Below, one piece after another: positions 7,964 to 15,557 of a stretch of DNA of 33,974 nt. Below the pieces are notes generated by a model. The model was not told the origin of the DNA. It saw only the letters and a program-made list of their open reading frames with translations, and did no database searches. Source of the DNA: Paracoccaceae bacterium (GTDB lineage Bacteria; Pseudomonadota; Alphaproteobacteria; Rhodobacterales; Rhodobacteraceae); assembly GCA_003500165.1 (NCBI GenBank), contig DNSZ01000105.1, positions 693 to 34,666 of the forward strand. The letters are read 5' to 3'. How positions within the stretch are numbered: the stretch's first letter is position 1; each line of letters opens with the position of its first letter. The position numbers and the translations under genes are program-made.

Positions 7964-8855
7964 TGGCCGTTCTCCCCTGCATCGGTTGCGTGCCCGCCTC
8001 GACAAAGCGCGCGCACCCGTCGGCCCCGGCCCGAAGCCAGGCAAGGTCCGCCGCGTAGGATTGCTGCATAACCTGCCTTTGCGTGTCGTGAAAGGGCATC
8101 CACCGGGCCGGCCCCGGCGGAACCCTGGCCGCGTCGGCGGGGCGGCCGGCCGCCATCAGCTTCGCGCGCACCGAATCGGCGCCGCGGGTGGCGTTGACGT
8201 GCCGGGTCCGGGCCTGCGGCGGCAGCCGCAGCGTGCGCCCGGCCAGGGCCGACAGCTGTGCGGCGGGATCGCCGATCAGCGCAGCGAAATCCCAGACCAC
8301 CAGATCGACCCCGGGGCAGGCCCGGGCGATGTCGGCGATCACATGGCGCCAACCGCGATCGGCGGCCGCGATCCGGTCGATCGTCGGTTGCCCGGGCAGC
8401 GACGCCCGCCGCATCGCCTGATAGGACAGCACCGAGGCCCACCAATCGTCGGGGCTGCGGATCGCCAGACCGACCCGGCAACAGGATGCCCCGAAGGCCG
8501 CGACCGTCCGGGCTACCCGCGCGCCCGCGTCGGGATAAAGCCAGCCGCGCAGCAGACAGCCATCCATCGTCCCCAGGATGTTCTCTTCGCTGACCACCAG
8601 CAGAGTGGCGCCCGCGTCGCGTTCCCACGCCAGGCCTTCATCGATTTCGGCCCGCCCCTCGGCCGCCAGAATGGCGCCGCCCGCGCGGGCCGCCCTCCCC
8701 GATCCCGGGACGCCGACCAGGCAACCGGTCCGGGTGCGCGCGGGTCCCCAACTGGCGACGCCACGCTGGCGCAGCCGAACCGCGTTGTTTTGCAAGACCC
8801 GTTGCAGGGTCGATGTTCCCGTGCGATGTGCCCCGACATGCAAGACGATATTCAT
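7926..8855 (-). CDS. Sulfotransferase-like P-loop protein
   Basis: A 309-residue protein starting MNIVLHVGAHRTGTSTLQ. This is the 5'-phosphosulfate-binding loop of sulfotransferases: a beta-strand, then H-x-G-x-x-R-T-G-T-S/T, then a helix. The middle reads VVSEENILG (about 88-96) and VGLAIRSPDDWWASVLSYQ (about 128-146), the usual 3'-phosphate-binding region with arginine and serine. A PAPS-dependent sulfotransferase acting on a carbohydrate or other metabolite is possible, but many bacterial members have no known acceptor. The stop lies 38 nt inside mcm, so mcm translation starts within this gene. A co-transcribed pair with no metabolic link I can see. Start at ATG 8855, preceded by AAGGGTGG. 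Confidence 0.55.
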   Translation of the reverse strand: MNIVLHVGAHRTGTSTLQRVLQNNAVRLRQRGVASWGPARTRTGCLVGVPGSGRAARAGGAILAAEGRAEIDEGLAWERDAGATLLVVSEENILGTMDGCLLRGWLYPDAGARVARTVAAFGASCCRVGLAIRSPDDWWASVLSYQAMRRASLPGQPTIDRIAAADRGWRHVIADIARACPGVDLVVWDFAALIGDPAAQLSALAGRTLRLPPQARTRHVNATRGADSVRAKLMAAGRPADAARVPPGPARWMPFHDTQRQVMQQSYAADLAWLRAGADGCARFVEAGTQPMQGRTANGGKQGRLDATG

Positions 8856-8972
8856 GGCTGACCACCCTTGTCCCGAATTCCCCGCACGCATCATCCCGGA
8901 CACAGGTTACCGCCACGTTGAAACGCTGGCCAGGGGATGACGACCCGGTCTGCCAGAGCTATATGGCCCGCA

Positions 8973-9425
8973 ATGGTATCCTTGCTCCGACATTTCGCCT
9001 TTGCCGTTGCCACGCTGGGCGCGCTGGCCCCTGCCGCCGCGCCGGCGCAGATGACGGGTCTGCAGATCCTGCCGGCGGCCGAGGCCGAGCCGGGCGCGTT
9101 TCAGTGGGTCGCCCGCCTGATCGTGGTGTTCGCCGACTCCCCCGCCGATCCGCGCTATGTCCAGCAGATGCAGATGATCGAGGACGGCGCCGCCGCGCTG
9201 ATCGACCGCGATGTGGTGGTGATCCTCGACACCGACCCGGATGCGGAGTCGGCCTGGCGCCAGCTGCTGCGCCCGCGCGGCTTCATGCTGGCGCTGATCG
9301 GCAAGGATGGCGAGGTGAAGCTGCGCAAGCCGCTGCCGCGCGACGTGCGCGAGTTGTCGGCGCAGATCGACAAGATGCCGATGCGCCAGCAGGAACTGCG
9401 CGATCGCGGCCAGCGGGTGCGCTAG
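8973..9425 (+). CDS. DUF4174-domain exported protein
   Basis: A 150-residue protein with a signal peptide (MVSLLRHFAFAVATLGALAP, cleaved about residue 26 after APA or AQ). The mature chain begins an alternating strand/helix fold: WVARLIVVFADSPADPRYVQQM, RDVVVILDTDPDAES, then FMLALIGKDGEVKLRKPLPRDVRELSAQIDKMPMRQQELR. The order of a thioredoxin-like strand, a G-K-D-G-x-V-K-L turn and a final helix ending MPMRQQE matches the DUF4174 family, which has no known function. Catalytic cysteines of thioredoxins are absent. An alternative ATG at 8937 adds 12 residues and is possible. It is divergent from the sulfotransferase gene and followed by tRNA-Leu on the other strand. Confidence 0.65.
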   Translation: MVSLLRHFAFAVATLGALAPAAAPAQMTGLQILPAAEAEPGAFQWVARLIVVFADSPADPRYVQQMQMIEDGAAALIDRDVVVILDTDPDAESAWRQLLRPRGFMLALIGKDGEVKLRKPLPRDVRELSAQIDKMPMRQQELRDRGQRVR

Positions 9426-9564
9426 CCTGTCGGACCCGAGGCCCCTTACATCAGAACGGCGCCAAACGTGGCTTCGCCGCCGCTTGGGCGGGCGGCGCCG
9501 TTGGGTACAGCGCAACGCTGGCCGCAATGGCATCCCAACGGCAGTTGTGGGGCGTTGTCTGTGC

Positions 9565-9651
9565 TGGTGCGGTCGAGAAGACTCGAACTTCCACGGGTTT
9601 TACCCCACAGCGACCTCAACGCTGCGCGTCTACCAATTCCGCCACGACCGC
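9565..9651 (-). tRNA. tRNA-Leu (anticodon GAG)
   Basis: The minus strand folds as a class II tRNA of 87 nt. The acceptor stem GCGGTCG/CGACCGC is perfect, with discriminator A and an encoded CCA. The anticodon stem CAGCG/CGCTG closes the loop TTGAGGT, giving anticodon GAG, which reads CUU and CUC leucine codons. A long variable arm follows, as expected for leucine, then a T-arm loop with GTTCGAGTC. There is no intron. A candidate promoter lies just upstream. Confidence 0.95.
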
Positions 9652-9670
9652 ACGTCCTGACAGGGCCGTG

Positions 9671-9699
9671 TCCATAGCGAAGCATCCCTCCGATGTGAA
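9671..9699 (-). promoter_or_regulatory. Candidate tRNA-Leu promoter
   Basis: On the minus strand, TTCACA (9699-9694) matches the -35 consensus at five of six positions. It is 17 bp from TATGGA (9676-9671). The start would lie about 12 nt before the mature tRNA 5' end at 9651. It is consistent in position and strength with a stable-RNA promoter, but identified by eye only. Confidence 0.45.
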
Positions 9700-9757
9700 G
9701 GGGCGAAATGGCGCGGACGCTTGCGCCCGCCTGCCGGGCCGGGCAAGGCGCTTGCGC

Positions 9758-10441
9758 ATGGTGGAGTGGATCATATCGGACTGTCCTGTCGGCTATCCCG
9801 CCGCGCTCTCCTTCATGGAGGCGCGGGTGGCCGACATCGCGGCCGGTCGGGCGGGCGAATGCGTCTGGCTGCTGGAACACCCGCCGCTTTACACGGCCGG
9901 CATATCGGCCCGGGCGGCCGATCTGCACGACCCCGACCGTCTGCCGGTCTTCACCGCCGGGCGCGGCGGGCAATACACCTATCACGGGCCGGGCCAGCGC
10001 GTGGCCTATGTGATGCTCGACCTCAATCGCCGGGGCCGCGACATCCGCGCCTTCGTCAGCCGGCTGGAAGAATGGGTCATCGCCACGCTGGCCGCGTTCG
10101 GGGTGACGGGCCTGACCCACCCCGACCGGGTCGGCGTGTGGGTGGCGCGGCCCGACAAGGCACCGCTGGCCGACGGCACCCCGCGCGAAGACAAGATCGC
10201 GGCGATCGGCATCCGGCTGCGGCGCTGGGTCAGCTTTCATGGCATCGCCATCAATCTGGACCCGGATCTTGCGCATTATGACGGGATCGTGCCCTGCGGG
10301 ATCGCCGGCCACGGGGTCACCAGCCTGGTCGATCTGGGCCTGCCGGTGTCGATGTCCGAACTCGACGCCGCGCTTAACATGCATTTCTGTCGCACCTTCA
10401 CGGATCCATCGACGCTTGAGTCCGCGGCCGCGCGGCTGTAG
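9758..10441 (+). CDS. lipB: Octanoyl-[acyl-carrier-protein]:protein N-octanoyltransferase
   Basis: A 227-residue LipB. It moves the octanoyl group from acyl carrier protein to lipoyl domains of 2-oxo acid dehydrogenases and the glycine cleavage H protein, ahead of LipA. Visible family motifs are GRGGQYTYHGPGQ (68-80), the catalytic Lys146 in EDKIAAIGIRLRRWVS, FHGIAIN (160-166) and the acyl-thioester Cys180 in IVPCGI. Length matches the family. I start at ATG 9758; longer in-frame extension runs through the tRNA promoter and the tRNA antisense and is not credible. It is divergent from tRNA-Leu and followed by ctaD, with a hairpin (10454-10472) between them. Confidence 0.93.
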   Translation: MVEWIISDCPVGYPAALSFMEARVADIAAGRAGECVWLLEHPPLYTAGISARAADLHDPDRLPVFTAGRGGQYTYHGPGQRVAYVMLDLNRRGRDIRAFVSRLEEWVIATLAAFGVTGLTHPDRVGVWVARPDKAPLADGTPREDKIAAIGIRLRRWVSFHGIAINLDPDLAHYDGIVPCGIAGHGVTSLVDLGLPVSMSELDAALNMHFCRTFTDPSTLESAAARL

Positions 10442-10518
10442 GCCATGGGACGACCCGGGGTGCGCCCCCGGGCCGCAGGGACAAGATGCCGCGACGGGCG
10501 GCCGACAGGGGGCAGGAC

Positions 10519-12177
10519 ATGGCCGACGCCACGCTCGATCATCACGACAGACGGGGTTTCTTCACCCGGTGGTTCATGTCGACGAACCACAAGGATATCG
10601 GCATCCTGTATCTGTTCACCTCGGCCATACTGGGCTTTGTCGCGGTTGCCTTCACCGTCTACATGCGGATGGAGCTGATGGACCCCGGGGTCCAGTATAT
10701 GTGCATGGAGGGCGCGGCATTGACGCCGCAGGCCGACTGCACGCCGAACGGCCATCTGTGGAACGTGCTGATCACCGGGCATGGCATCCTGATGATGTTC
10801 TTCGTGGTCATCCCCGCCCTCTTCGGCGGTTTCGGCAACTATTTCATGCCGCTGATGATCGGTGCGCCGGACATGGCGTTTCCGCGGCTCAACAACCTCA
10901 GCTACTGGCTCTACGTCGCCGGTGCCTCGCTGGCGGTCATGTCGCTTCTGGTGCCGGGCGGCAACAACCAGCTCGGCTCGGGCGTGGGCTGGGTGCTCTA
11001 TGCGCCCTTGTCGACCAGCGAGACCGGCTTCTCCACCGATCTGGCGATCTTTGCGGTCCATGTCTCGGGCGCCTCGTCGATCCTCGGTGCGATCAACATG
11101 ATCACCACCTTCCTGAACATGCGCGCGCCGGGCATGACGCTTTTCAAGGTGCCGCTGTTCCCGTGGTCGATCTTTGTCACCGCCTGGATGATCCTGCTGT
11201 CGCTGCCGGTTCTGGCGGGGGCCATCACCATGCTGCTGACCGACCGCAATTTCGGCACCACCTTCTTTGATCCGGCCGGCGGCGGCGACCCGGTGCTCTA
11301 TCAGCACCTGTTGTGGTTCTTCGGCCACCCCGAGGTCTACATGATCATCCTGCCGGGTTTCGGTCTGATCAGCCATGTCATCGCGACCTTCTCGAAGAAG
11401 CCGATCTTCGGCTATCTGCCGATGGTCTGGGCACTGATCGCGATCGGCGCGCTGGGCTTCGTGGTCTGGGCCCATCACATGTACACGGTCGGGATGAGCG
11501 TGACCCAGCAGGCCTATTTCATGCTGGCCACCATGGTGATCGCGGTGCCCACGGGGATCAAGGTGTTCTCCTGGATCGCCACCATGTGGGGCGGCTCGGT
11601 CGAGTTTCGAACGCCGATGCTGTTCGCCTTCGGCTTCCTGTTCCTGTTCACCGTGGGCGGCGTGACCGGCGTGGTGCTGTCCCAGGCCGGGATCGACCGG
11701 GCCTATCACGACACCTATTACGTGGTCGCCCATTTCCACTATGTGATGAGCCTGGGCGCGGTGTTCTGCATCTTTGCGGGGATCTATTACTGGATCGGCA
11801 AGATGAGCGGCCGGCAATACCCCGAATGGGCCGGCAAGCTGCATTTCTGGACCTTCTTCGTCGGCGCCAACCTGACCTTCTTCCCGCAGCACTTCCTGGG
11901 CCGGCAGGGGATGCCGCGCCGCTATATCGACTATCCCGAGGCGTTCGCGCTGTGGAACGAGGTCTCGTCCTGGGGCGCCTTCCTGTCCTTCGGCTCGTTC
12001 GTGTTCTTCATCGGCGTGGTGTTCTGGACCCTGTTCGCCGGCCGCCGCGTGACCGAGGACAATTACTGGGGCCCGTCGGCGGATACGCTGGAATGGACCG
12101 TATCCAGCCCGCCGCCCGAACACACCTTCGAGACGCTGCCCACCCCCGACATGTGGGACCATCAGCGCGGGCATTGA
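10519..12177 (+). CDS. ctaD: Cytochrome c oxidase subunit I, aa3 type
   Basis: A 552-residue heme-copper oxidase catalytic subunit with twelve hydrophobic helices. It opens STNHKDIGILYL, and then has the low-spin heme ligand histidine in GHGILMMFFV, the D-channel aspartate in APDMAFPRLNN, and FGHPEVY with the D-channel glutamate, a CuB histidine and the cross-linked tyrosine. AHHMYT carries the other two CuB histidines, and HDTYYVVAHFHYVMS holds both heme ligands, so all essential residues are present. The enzyme reduces oxygen to water and pumps protons. No ctaC, ctaE or assembly genes are adjacent; isolated ctaD genes are known in Paracoccus and Rhodobacter. AGGGGG lies 6 nt before ATG 10519. 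Its stop overlaps the next start. Confidence 0.95.
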   Translation: MADATLDHHDRRGFFTRWFMSTNHKDIGILYLFTSAILGFVAVAFTVYMRMELMDPGVQYMCMEGAALTPQADCTPNGHLWNVLITGHGILMMFFVVIPALFGGFGNYFMPLMIGAPDMAFPRLNNLSYWLYVAGASLAVMSLLVPGGNNQLGSGVGWVLYAPLSTSETGFSTDLAIFAVHVSGASSILGAINMITTFLNMRAPGMTLFKVPLFPWSIFVTAWMILLSLPVLAGAITMLLTDRNFGTTFFDPAGGGDPVLYQHLLWFFGHPEVYMIILPGFGLISHVIATFSKKPIFGYLPMVWALIAIGALGFVVWAHHMYTVGMSVTQQAYFMLATMVIAVPTGIKVFSWIATMWGGSVEFRTPMLFAFGFLFLFTVGGVTGVVLSQAGIDRAYHDTYYVVAHFHYVMSLGAVFCIFAGIYYWIGKMSGRQYPEWAGKLHFWTFFVGANLTFFPQHFLGRQGMPRRYIDYPEAFALWNEVSSWGAFLSFGSFVFFIGVVFWTLFAGRRVTEDNYWGPSADTLEWTVSSPPPEHTFETLPTPDMWDHQRGH

Positions 12178-12686
12178 TGCCGGTCGCGCGGCTGCGGGCG
12201 ACGGGGCCGGACGGCCCCGCGCTGCACCTGATCCTGACGCCACACCGGCCGCTGACCGAGGCGGGGTTTCGCGCGCTGCTGCTGGCGGCCTTTCTGGGCA
12301 TGCTGATCCCGATGGTCGCGCTGCTCGGCACGCCGATGCTGTGGGTGATCCTGGGCTTTGCGCTGGCGGTTCTGGGGCTGCTCTGGGCGCTGATGCGCCA
12401 GCACGCCCGCGCCGCGGTGACCGAAGAACTGGTGCTGACCGAAGACAGCCTGCAGGTTACCCGCCGCGGCCCGCGTGGCGGATTGCGGGACTGGCGGGCC
12501 AACCCGCACTGGACCCGGGTGGAACTGCATGAAACCGGCGGCCCGGTGGAAAGCTACCTGACGCTCGCTGGCGGCGGCCGGACGATCGAACTGGGCGCGT
12601 TCCTGAGCCCCGAGGAGCGGGTCGCGCTGGGCCGGGAATTGCGCCTCGCGCTGGCCGGCCTGCCGGGCTATCCGTTCGCCGGGTGA
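12177..12686 (+). CDS. DUF2244-domain membrane protein
   Basis: A 169-residue protein whose start codon shares one base with the ctaD stop (TGATG), so its translation is probably coupled to ctaD. It begins with a cytoplasmic strand (ALHLILTPHRPLTEAGF), then two adjacent hydrophobic helices (about residues 34-53 and 56-74), then a soluble domain with EELVLTEDSLQVTRRGPRGG and the end ELGAFLSPEERVALGRELRLAL. This is the usual DUF2244 layout in alphaproteobacteria. The function is unknown. The coupling to ctaD suggests a role near the terminal oxidase, but that is inference. The 3' end is followed by the hairpin at 12695-12721. Confidence 0.75.
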   Translation: MPVARLRATGPDGPALHLILTPHRPLTEAGFRALLLAAFLGMLIPMVALLGTPMLWVILGFALAVLGLLWALMRQHARAAVTEELVLTEDSLQVTRRGPRGGLRDWRANPHWTRVELHETGGPVESYLTLAGGGRTIELGAFLSPEERVALGRELRLALAGLPGYPFAG

Positions 12687-12694
12687 GGCGGACC

Positions 12695-12721
12695 GGCGCA
12701 ATGAGTCAAACGCATTGCGCC
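12695..12721. repeat. 27-bp palindromic intergenic element, copy 1
   Basis: GGCGCAATG and CATTGCGCC form perfect 9-bp inverted arms around the 9-nt loop AGTCAAACG. It fills the 41-bp gap between two convergent genes (DUF2244 and the GatB/YqeY gene). A second copy with 24 of 27 bases identical lies at 31363-31389, again between convergent genes. A bidirectional terminator or a dispersed repeat is possible. Confidence 0.7.
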
Positions 12722-12727
12722 TTGGTA

Positions 12728-13189
12728 TCAGGCCAGCCGCGCCTTCACCTTTGGGCCGACGACCGCGAAATCCATGCTGCCCGCGTGCCGGGTCTTCAGC
12801 AGCGCCATCACCCGGCCGATATCGCGCACCCCGGTCGCACCGGTCTCTTCGATCGCCGCGGCGATCGCGCGCTCGGTCTCGGCGTCGTCCATCTGGCGCG
12901 GCAGAAAGCCCTCGATCACCGCGATCTCGTCGGCCTCCGCCTGGGCGAGGTCCAGCCGGCCGCCCTCTTCATAGGAGCGCACGCTTTCCTGGCGTTGCTT
13001 CACCATCTTGGCAAGGATCGTGACGATCTCGGCATCGGTCACGCCTTCGCGCCGGGCTTCGGCGCGGAGCGCGATGTCGCGGTCCTTGATGGCGGCGTTG
13101 ATCAGCCGCAACGTGGCGACACGCGTCGCATCCCTCGCCCGCATCGCGTCTTTCAGGCTGGTGTTGATCTTCTCGCGCAGTCCCGGCAT
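12728..13189 (-). CDS. GatB/YqeY-domain protein
   Basis: A 153-residue, mostly helical protein that matches the YqeY family along its length: MPGLREKINTSLKDAMRARD, then RVATLRLINAAIKDRDI (about 22-38), a middle KQRQESVRSYEEGGR with YEEGGR near residue 75, EADEIAVIEGFLPRQM (about 84-99), and the end IGRVMALLKTRHAGSMDFAVVGPKVK. The domain is also found at the C-terminus of GatB, the amidase subunit that helps make Gln-tRNA(Gln), where it contacts tRNA. Stand-alone members are thought to have a tRNA-linked role, but this is not proven. It is convergent with DUF2244 and divergent from metZ. Confidence 0.85.
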   Translation of the reverse strand: MPGLREKINTSLKDAMRARDATRVATLRLINAAIKDRDIALRAEARREGVTDAEIVTILAKMVKQRQESVRSYEEGGRLDLAQAEADEIAVIEGFLPRQMDDAETERAIAAAIEETGATGVRDIGRVMALLKTRHAGSMDFAVVGPKVKARLA

Positions 13190-13264
13190 GGCATCCTCTG
13201 GCTGGTCGCAAACCGCGCCGGCCTAGCGCCTTGGCGGGCCGGCGGCAAGCGCAGGGAGACCGCG

Positions 13265-14455
13265 ATGGAAAACGGCTGGGGGCGGCGCACGGCCGCGGTG
13301 CAGGCAGGGACGATGCGAAGCGGCTGGGGCGAGACCGCCGAGGCGATCTTTCTGACCCAGGGCTTCGTCTATGCCAGCGCGGCCGAGGCCGAGGCGCGGT
13401 TCGCCGCCGACGACCCCGAGGGATTCATCTATGCCCGCTATGGCAACCCGACCGTGGCGATGTTCGAGGATCGGATCGCCGCGCTGGAAGGCGCCGAAGC
13501 GGGCTTTGCCACCGCCAGCGGCATGGCCGCCGTCACCGCTGCGCTGATGTGCGACCTGCGCCAGGGCGACCGGGTGGTGGCGTCGCGGGCGCTGTTCGGC
13601 TCCTGCCTTTGGGTGCTGACCGAGCTGTTGCCGCGCTTCGGCGTGCAGACCGTGCTGGTCGACGGCACCGACCTCGACGCCTGGAAGGCCGCGCTCGAAG
13701 GCGGGGCGCGTGCGGTCTTTCTGGAAACCGTGTCGAACCCGATGCTGGAGGTGATCGATCTGGCCGCCGTCGCCCGGCTGGCGCATGGCGCGGGCGCCCG
13801 GGTGATCGTCGACAACGTGTTCGCGACACCGGTGTTTCAGCGCGCCCTCGATCTGGGCGCCGATGTGGTGGTCTATTCGGCGACCAAGCATATCGACGGC
13901 CAGGGCCGCTGTCTGGGCGGCGTGGTTCTGGGGGCGCGCGATTTCGTCAAGGGGCCGCTTCAGGGGTTCCTGAAACATACCGGCGCGGCGATGAGCCCGT
14001 TCAATGCCTGGGTGCTGCTGAAGGGGCTCGAGACGCTCGATCTTCGGGTCCGCGCCCAGGCCGCGACGGCCGCTGAAATCGCCGCCGCCCTGCGCGGCCA
14101 TCCGGGCCTTGCCCGGCTGATCTGGCCCGGCGCGCCCGATCACCCGCAGGCCCGGATCGTGGCCGAGCAGACGACCGGCGCGGGCACGATCCTGACGCTC
14201 GATCTGCGGGGCGGCAAACCGGCCGCCTTCGGTTTTCTCGACGCGCTTCGGATCGTGCGGATTTCCAACAATCTGGGGGATGCGAAAAGCCTGGCCACCC
14301 ATCCCGCCACCACCACCCATCAGCGCATCGGGGCGGCCGCCCGTGTGCACCTTGGGATCGGCGACGGGGTGGTGCGCCTGTCGGTGGGGCTGGAAGACGC
14401 CGCCGACCTGATCGCCGATATCGGCCGGGCGCTCGACAGCGCGGCATCGCCATGA
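13265..14455 (+). CDS. metZ: O-succinylhomoserine sulfhydrylase
   Basis: A 396-residue PLP enzyme of the Cys/Met metabolism family. It makes homocysteine from O-succinylhomoserine and sulfide, the direct sulfhydrylation route to methionine. Visible motifs: TQGFVYASAAEAEARF (31-46), YARYGNPTVAMFEDRIAALE (56-75), TASGMAAV, ETVSNPMLEV (154-163) and VDNVFATP with the PLP-contacting aspartate. The Schiff-base Lys208 is in YSATKHIDGQGR, and SNNLGDAKSLATHP is near the end. The start ATG 13265 has GGGAGA 5 nt upstream. The stop overlaps the next gene's start by 4 nt (ATGA), so the two are likely co-transcribed. MetZ versus the acetyl-homoserine enzyme is called from overall pattern. Confidence 0.88.
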   Translation: MENGWGRRTAAVQAGTMRSGWGETAEAIFLTQGFVYASAAEAEARFAADDPEGFIYARYGNPTVAMFEDRIAALEGAEAGFATASGMAAVTAALMCDLRQGDRVVASRALFGSCLWVLTELLPRFGVQTVLVDGTDLDAWKAALEGGARAVFLETVSNPMLEVIDLAAVARLAHGAGARVIVDNVFATPVFQRALDLGADVVVYSATKHIDGQGRCLGGVVLGARDFVKGPLQGFLKHTGAAMSPFNAWVLLKGLETLDLRVRAQAATAAEIAAALRGHPGLARLIWPGAPDHPQARIVAEQTTGAGTILTLDLRGGKPAAFGFLDALRIVRISNNLGDAKSLATHPATTTHQRIGAAARVHLGIGDGVVRLSVGLEDAADLIADIGRALDSAASP

Positions 14456-15189
14456 GCCGGCCCTTCCTGATCCTGCAATTGCGGCCCGAAGATGCCGCCT
14501 CGGACAGCGAATTCGGCTGCTTTCTGGCCAGGGGCGGGCTGGCGCCTGACCGGGTCCACCGCATCCGGCTGGACCGGACCCCCGATCTGTCGGGCCTTTC
14601 GCTCGACGGCTATGCGGGCGTGATCGTGGGCGGCGGTCCGGGTTGCGTGTCGGATGCGCCGGAAACCAAGGATCCGCTCGAAGCGGCGATGGAAAGCGCG
14701 GTGCTGTCGCTGATGCCCGATATCCTGGCCCGCGACATCCCCTTCCTTGGCTGCTGCTATGGCATCGGGGTGCTGGCGCATCATCTCGGCGCCGAGGTCA
14801 GCAAGCGCCGCTATGGCGAGCCGATCGGCCCGGTCGCCTGCGAACGCACCGAAGCCGGCATGGCCGACCCGCTGACCGGCCCGTTGCCCGACCGTTTCGA
14901 TGCCCTGGTCGGCCACAAGGAAGCGGTGCAGGAGTTGCCGCCCGGTGCCGTGCATCTGGTGCGCTCGGGGCCGTGCCCGTTCCAGATGATCCGCGTCGGC
15001 GACAATGTCTATGCCACCCAGTTCCACCCCGAGGCCGATGGCGACGAGTTCGTGACGCGTATCGAGATCTACAAGTCCTACGGGTATTTCCCGCCGGACG
15101 AGGCCGAGACGCTGAAGGCCACGGCGCGCGCGGCGCGAATCACCGAGCCGCAGCGCATCCTGGCGGGCTTCGTGGCGCGCCATCGCTGA
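14452..15189 (+). CDS. Class I glutamine amidotransferase-like protein
   Basis: A 245-residue stand-alone GATase-1 domain. VIVGGGPGCVSD (about 58-69) forms the oxyanion strand. The nucleophile elbow is GCCYGIG with the active-site Cys at residue 102, and the His-x-Glu of the triad is in YATQFHPEADG (about 188-198). The family covers GMP-synthase-like amidotransferases that cleave glutamine or gamma-glutamyl amides; the acceptor here is unknown. The fused synthetase domain of GuaA is absent. It overlaps metZ by 4 nt. A 10-bp hairpin (15196-15219, GGTTCATGCC/GGCATGAGCC with one G-T pair) follows its stop, between it and convergent rpmG. Confidence 0.75.
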   Translation: MSRPFLILQLRPEDAASDSEFGCFLARGGLAPDRVHRIRLDRTPDLSGLSLDGYAGVIVGGGPGCVSDAPETKDPLEAAMESAVLSLMPDILARDIPFLGCCYGIGVLAHHLGAEVSKRRYGEPIGPVACERTEAGMADPLTGPLPDRFDALVGHKEAVQELPPGAVHLVRSGPCPFQMIRVGDNVYATQFHPEADGDEFVTRIEIYKSYGYFPPDEAETLKATARAARITEPQRILAGFVARHR

Positions 15190-15284
15190 GGAAGCGGTTC
15201 ATGCCAGCCGGCATGAGCCACGCTCCTTGCCGCCTGGTGTTGGGCGGCCGGGATCGGGCGGCGCTGACGCTGCCCCGGTGCGGG

Positions 15285-15452
15285 CTACTTGATCTTGCCT
15301 TCCTTGTACTCGACATGCTTGCGCGCGACGGGGTCGTATTTCCGCACCGACATCTTTTCGGTCATGGTGCGCGCATTCTTCTTGGTGACATAGAAATGTC
15401 CGGTGCCGGCCGTCGAGTTGAGCCGGATCTTGATCGTGGTGGGCTTGGCCAT
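15285..15452 (-). CDS. rpmG: 50S ribosomal protein L33
   Basis: A 55-residue ribosomal protein read directly from the minus strand. It begins MAKPTTIKIRLNSTAGTGHF, continues YVTKKNARTMTEKMSVRKYD and ends PVARKHVEYKEGKIK. This is the alphaproteobacterial L33 form without the zinc-binding cysteines. The start has AAGGGG 9 nt upstream. It lies between the amidotransferase gene and a SufT-type gene, away from other ribosomal genes, as is usual for L33 in this group. A good sigma-70-type promoter is just upstream. Confidence 0.95.
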   Translation of the reverse strand: MAKPTTIKIRLNSTAGTGHFYVTKKNARTMTEKMSVRKYDPVARKHVEYKEGKIK

Positions 15453-15504
15453 CGCATATCCCCTTCGGCCGGGCCGCGCCCGCCGGTCATGACTGGAAGC
15501 GCGC

Positions 15505-15532
15505 CTTTTAGCCGTCCGGACCGGCCTGTCAA
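15505..15532 (-). promoter_or_regulatory. Candidate rpmG promoter
   Basis: On the minus strand, a perfect -35 TTGACA (15532-15527) is 16 bp from TAAAAG (15510-15505), about 50 nt before the rpmG ATG. A GC-rich stem (GCGCGGGGC near 15541-15556) just upstream could end transcription of the SufT-type gene. Found by consensus only. Confidence 0.5.
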
Positions 15533-15557
15533 CCCGGGGCGCGCGCCGCCCCGCGCG

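Noticed and set aside
5288..8071. A 927-codon plus-strand open frame
   Set aside because: It is the out-of-frame continuation of the TSUP gene and then the antisense of mcm. No domain is visible, and mcm on the minus strand is complete.
9455..9502. Inverted pair AACGGCGCC / GGCGCCGTT downstream of tRNA-Leu
   Set aside because: The arms are 30 bp apart and no T-run follows, so I do not call a terminator.
8813..9757. In-frame N-terminal extension of lipB
   Set aside because: It crosses the DUF4174 gene and the antisense of tRNA-Leu; the LipB domain begins at 9758.
10276..12243. A 655-codon minus-strand open frame
   Set aside because: It lies antisense to ctaD and part of lipB, and shows only His/Gln/Arg/Asp-rich shadow sequence.
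15196..15219. Third copy of the 27-bp convergent-gene element
   Set aside because: ATGAGCCA is shared, and it too lies between convergent genes, but the rest does not align; treated as an ordinary hairpin.
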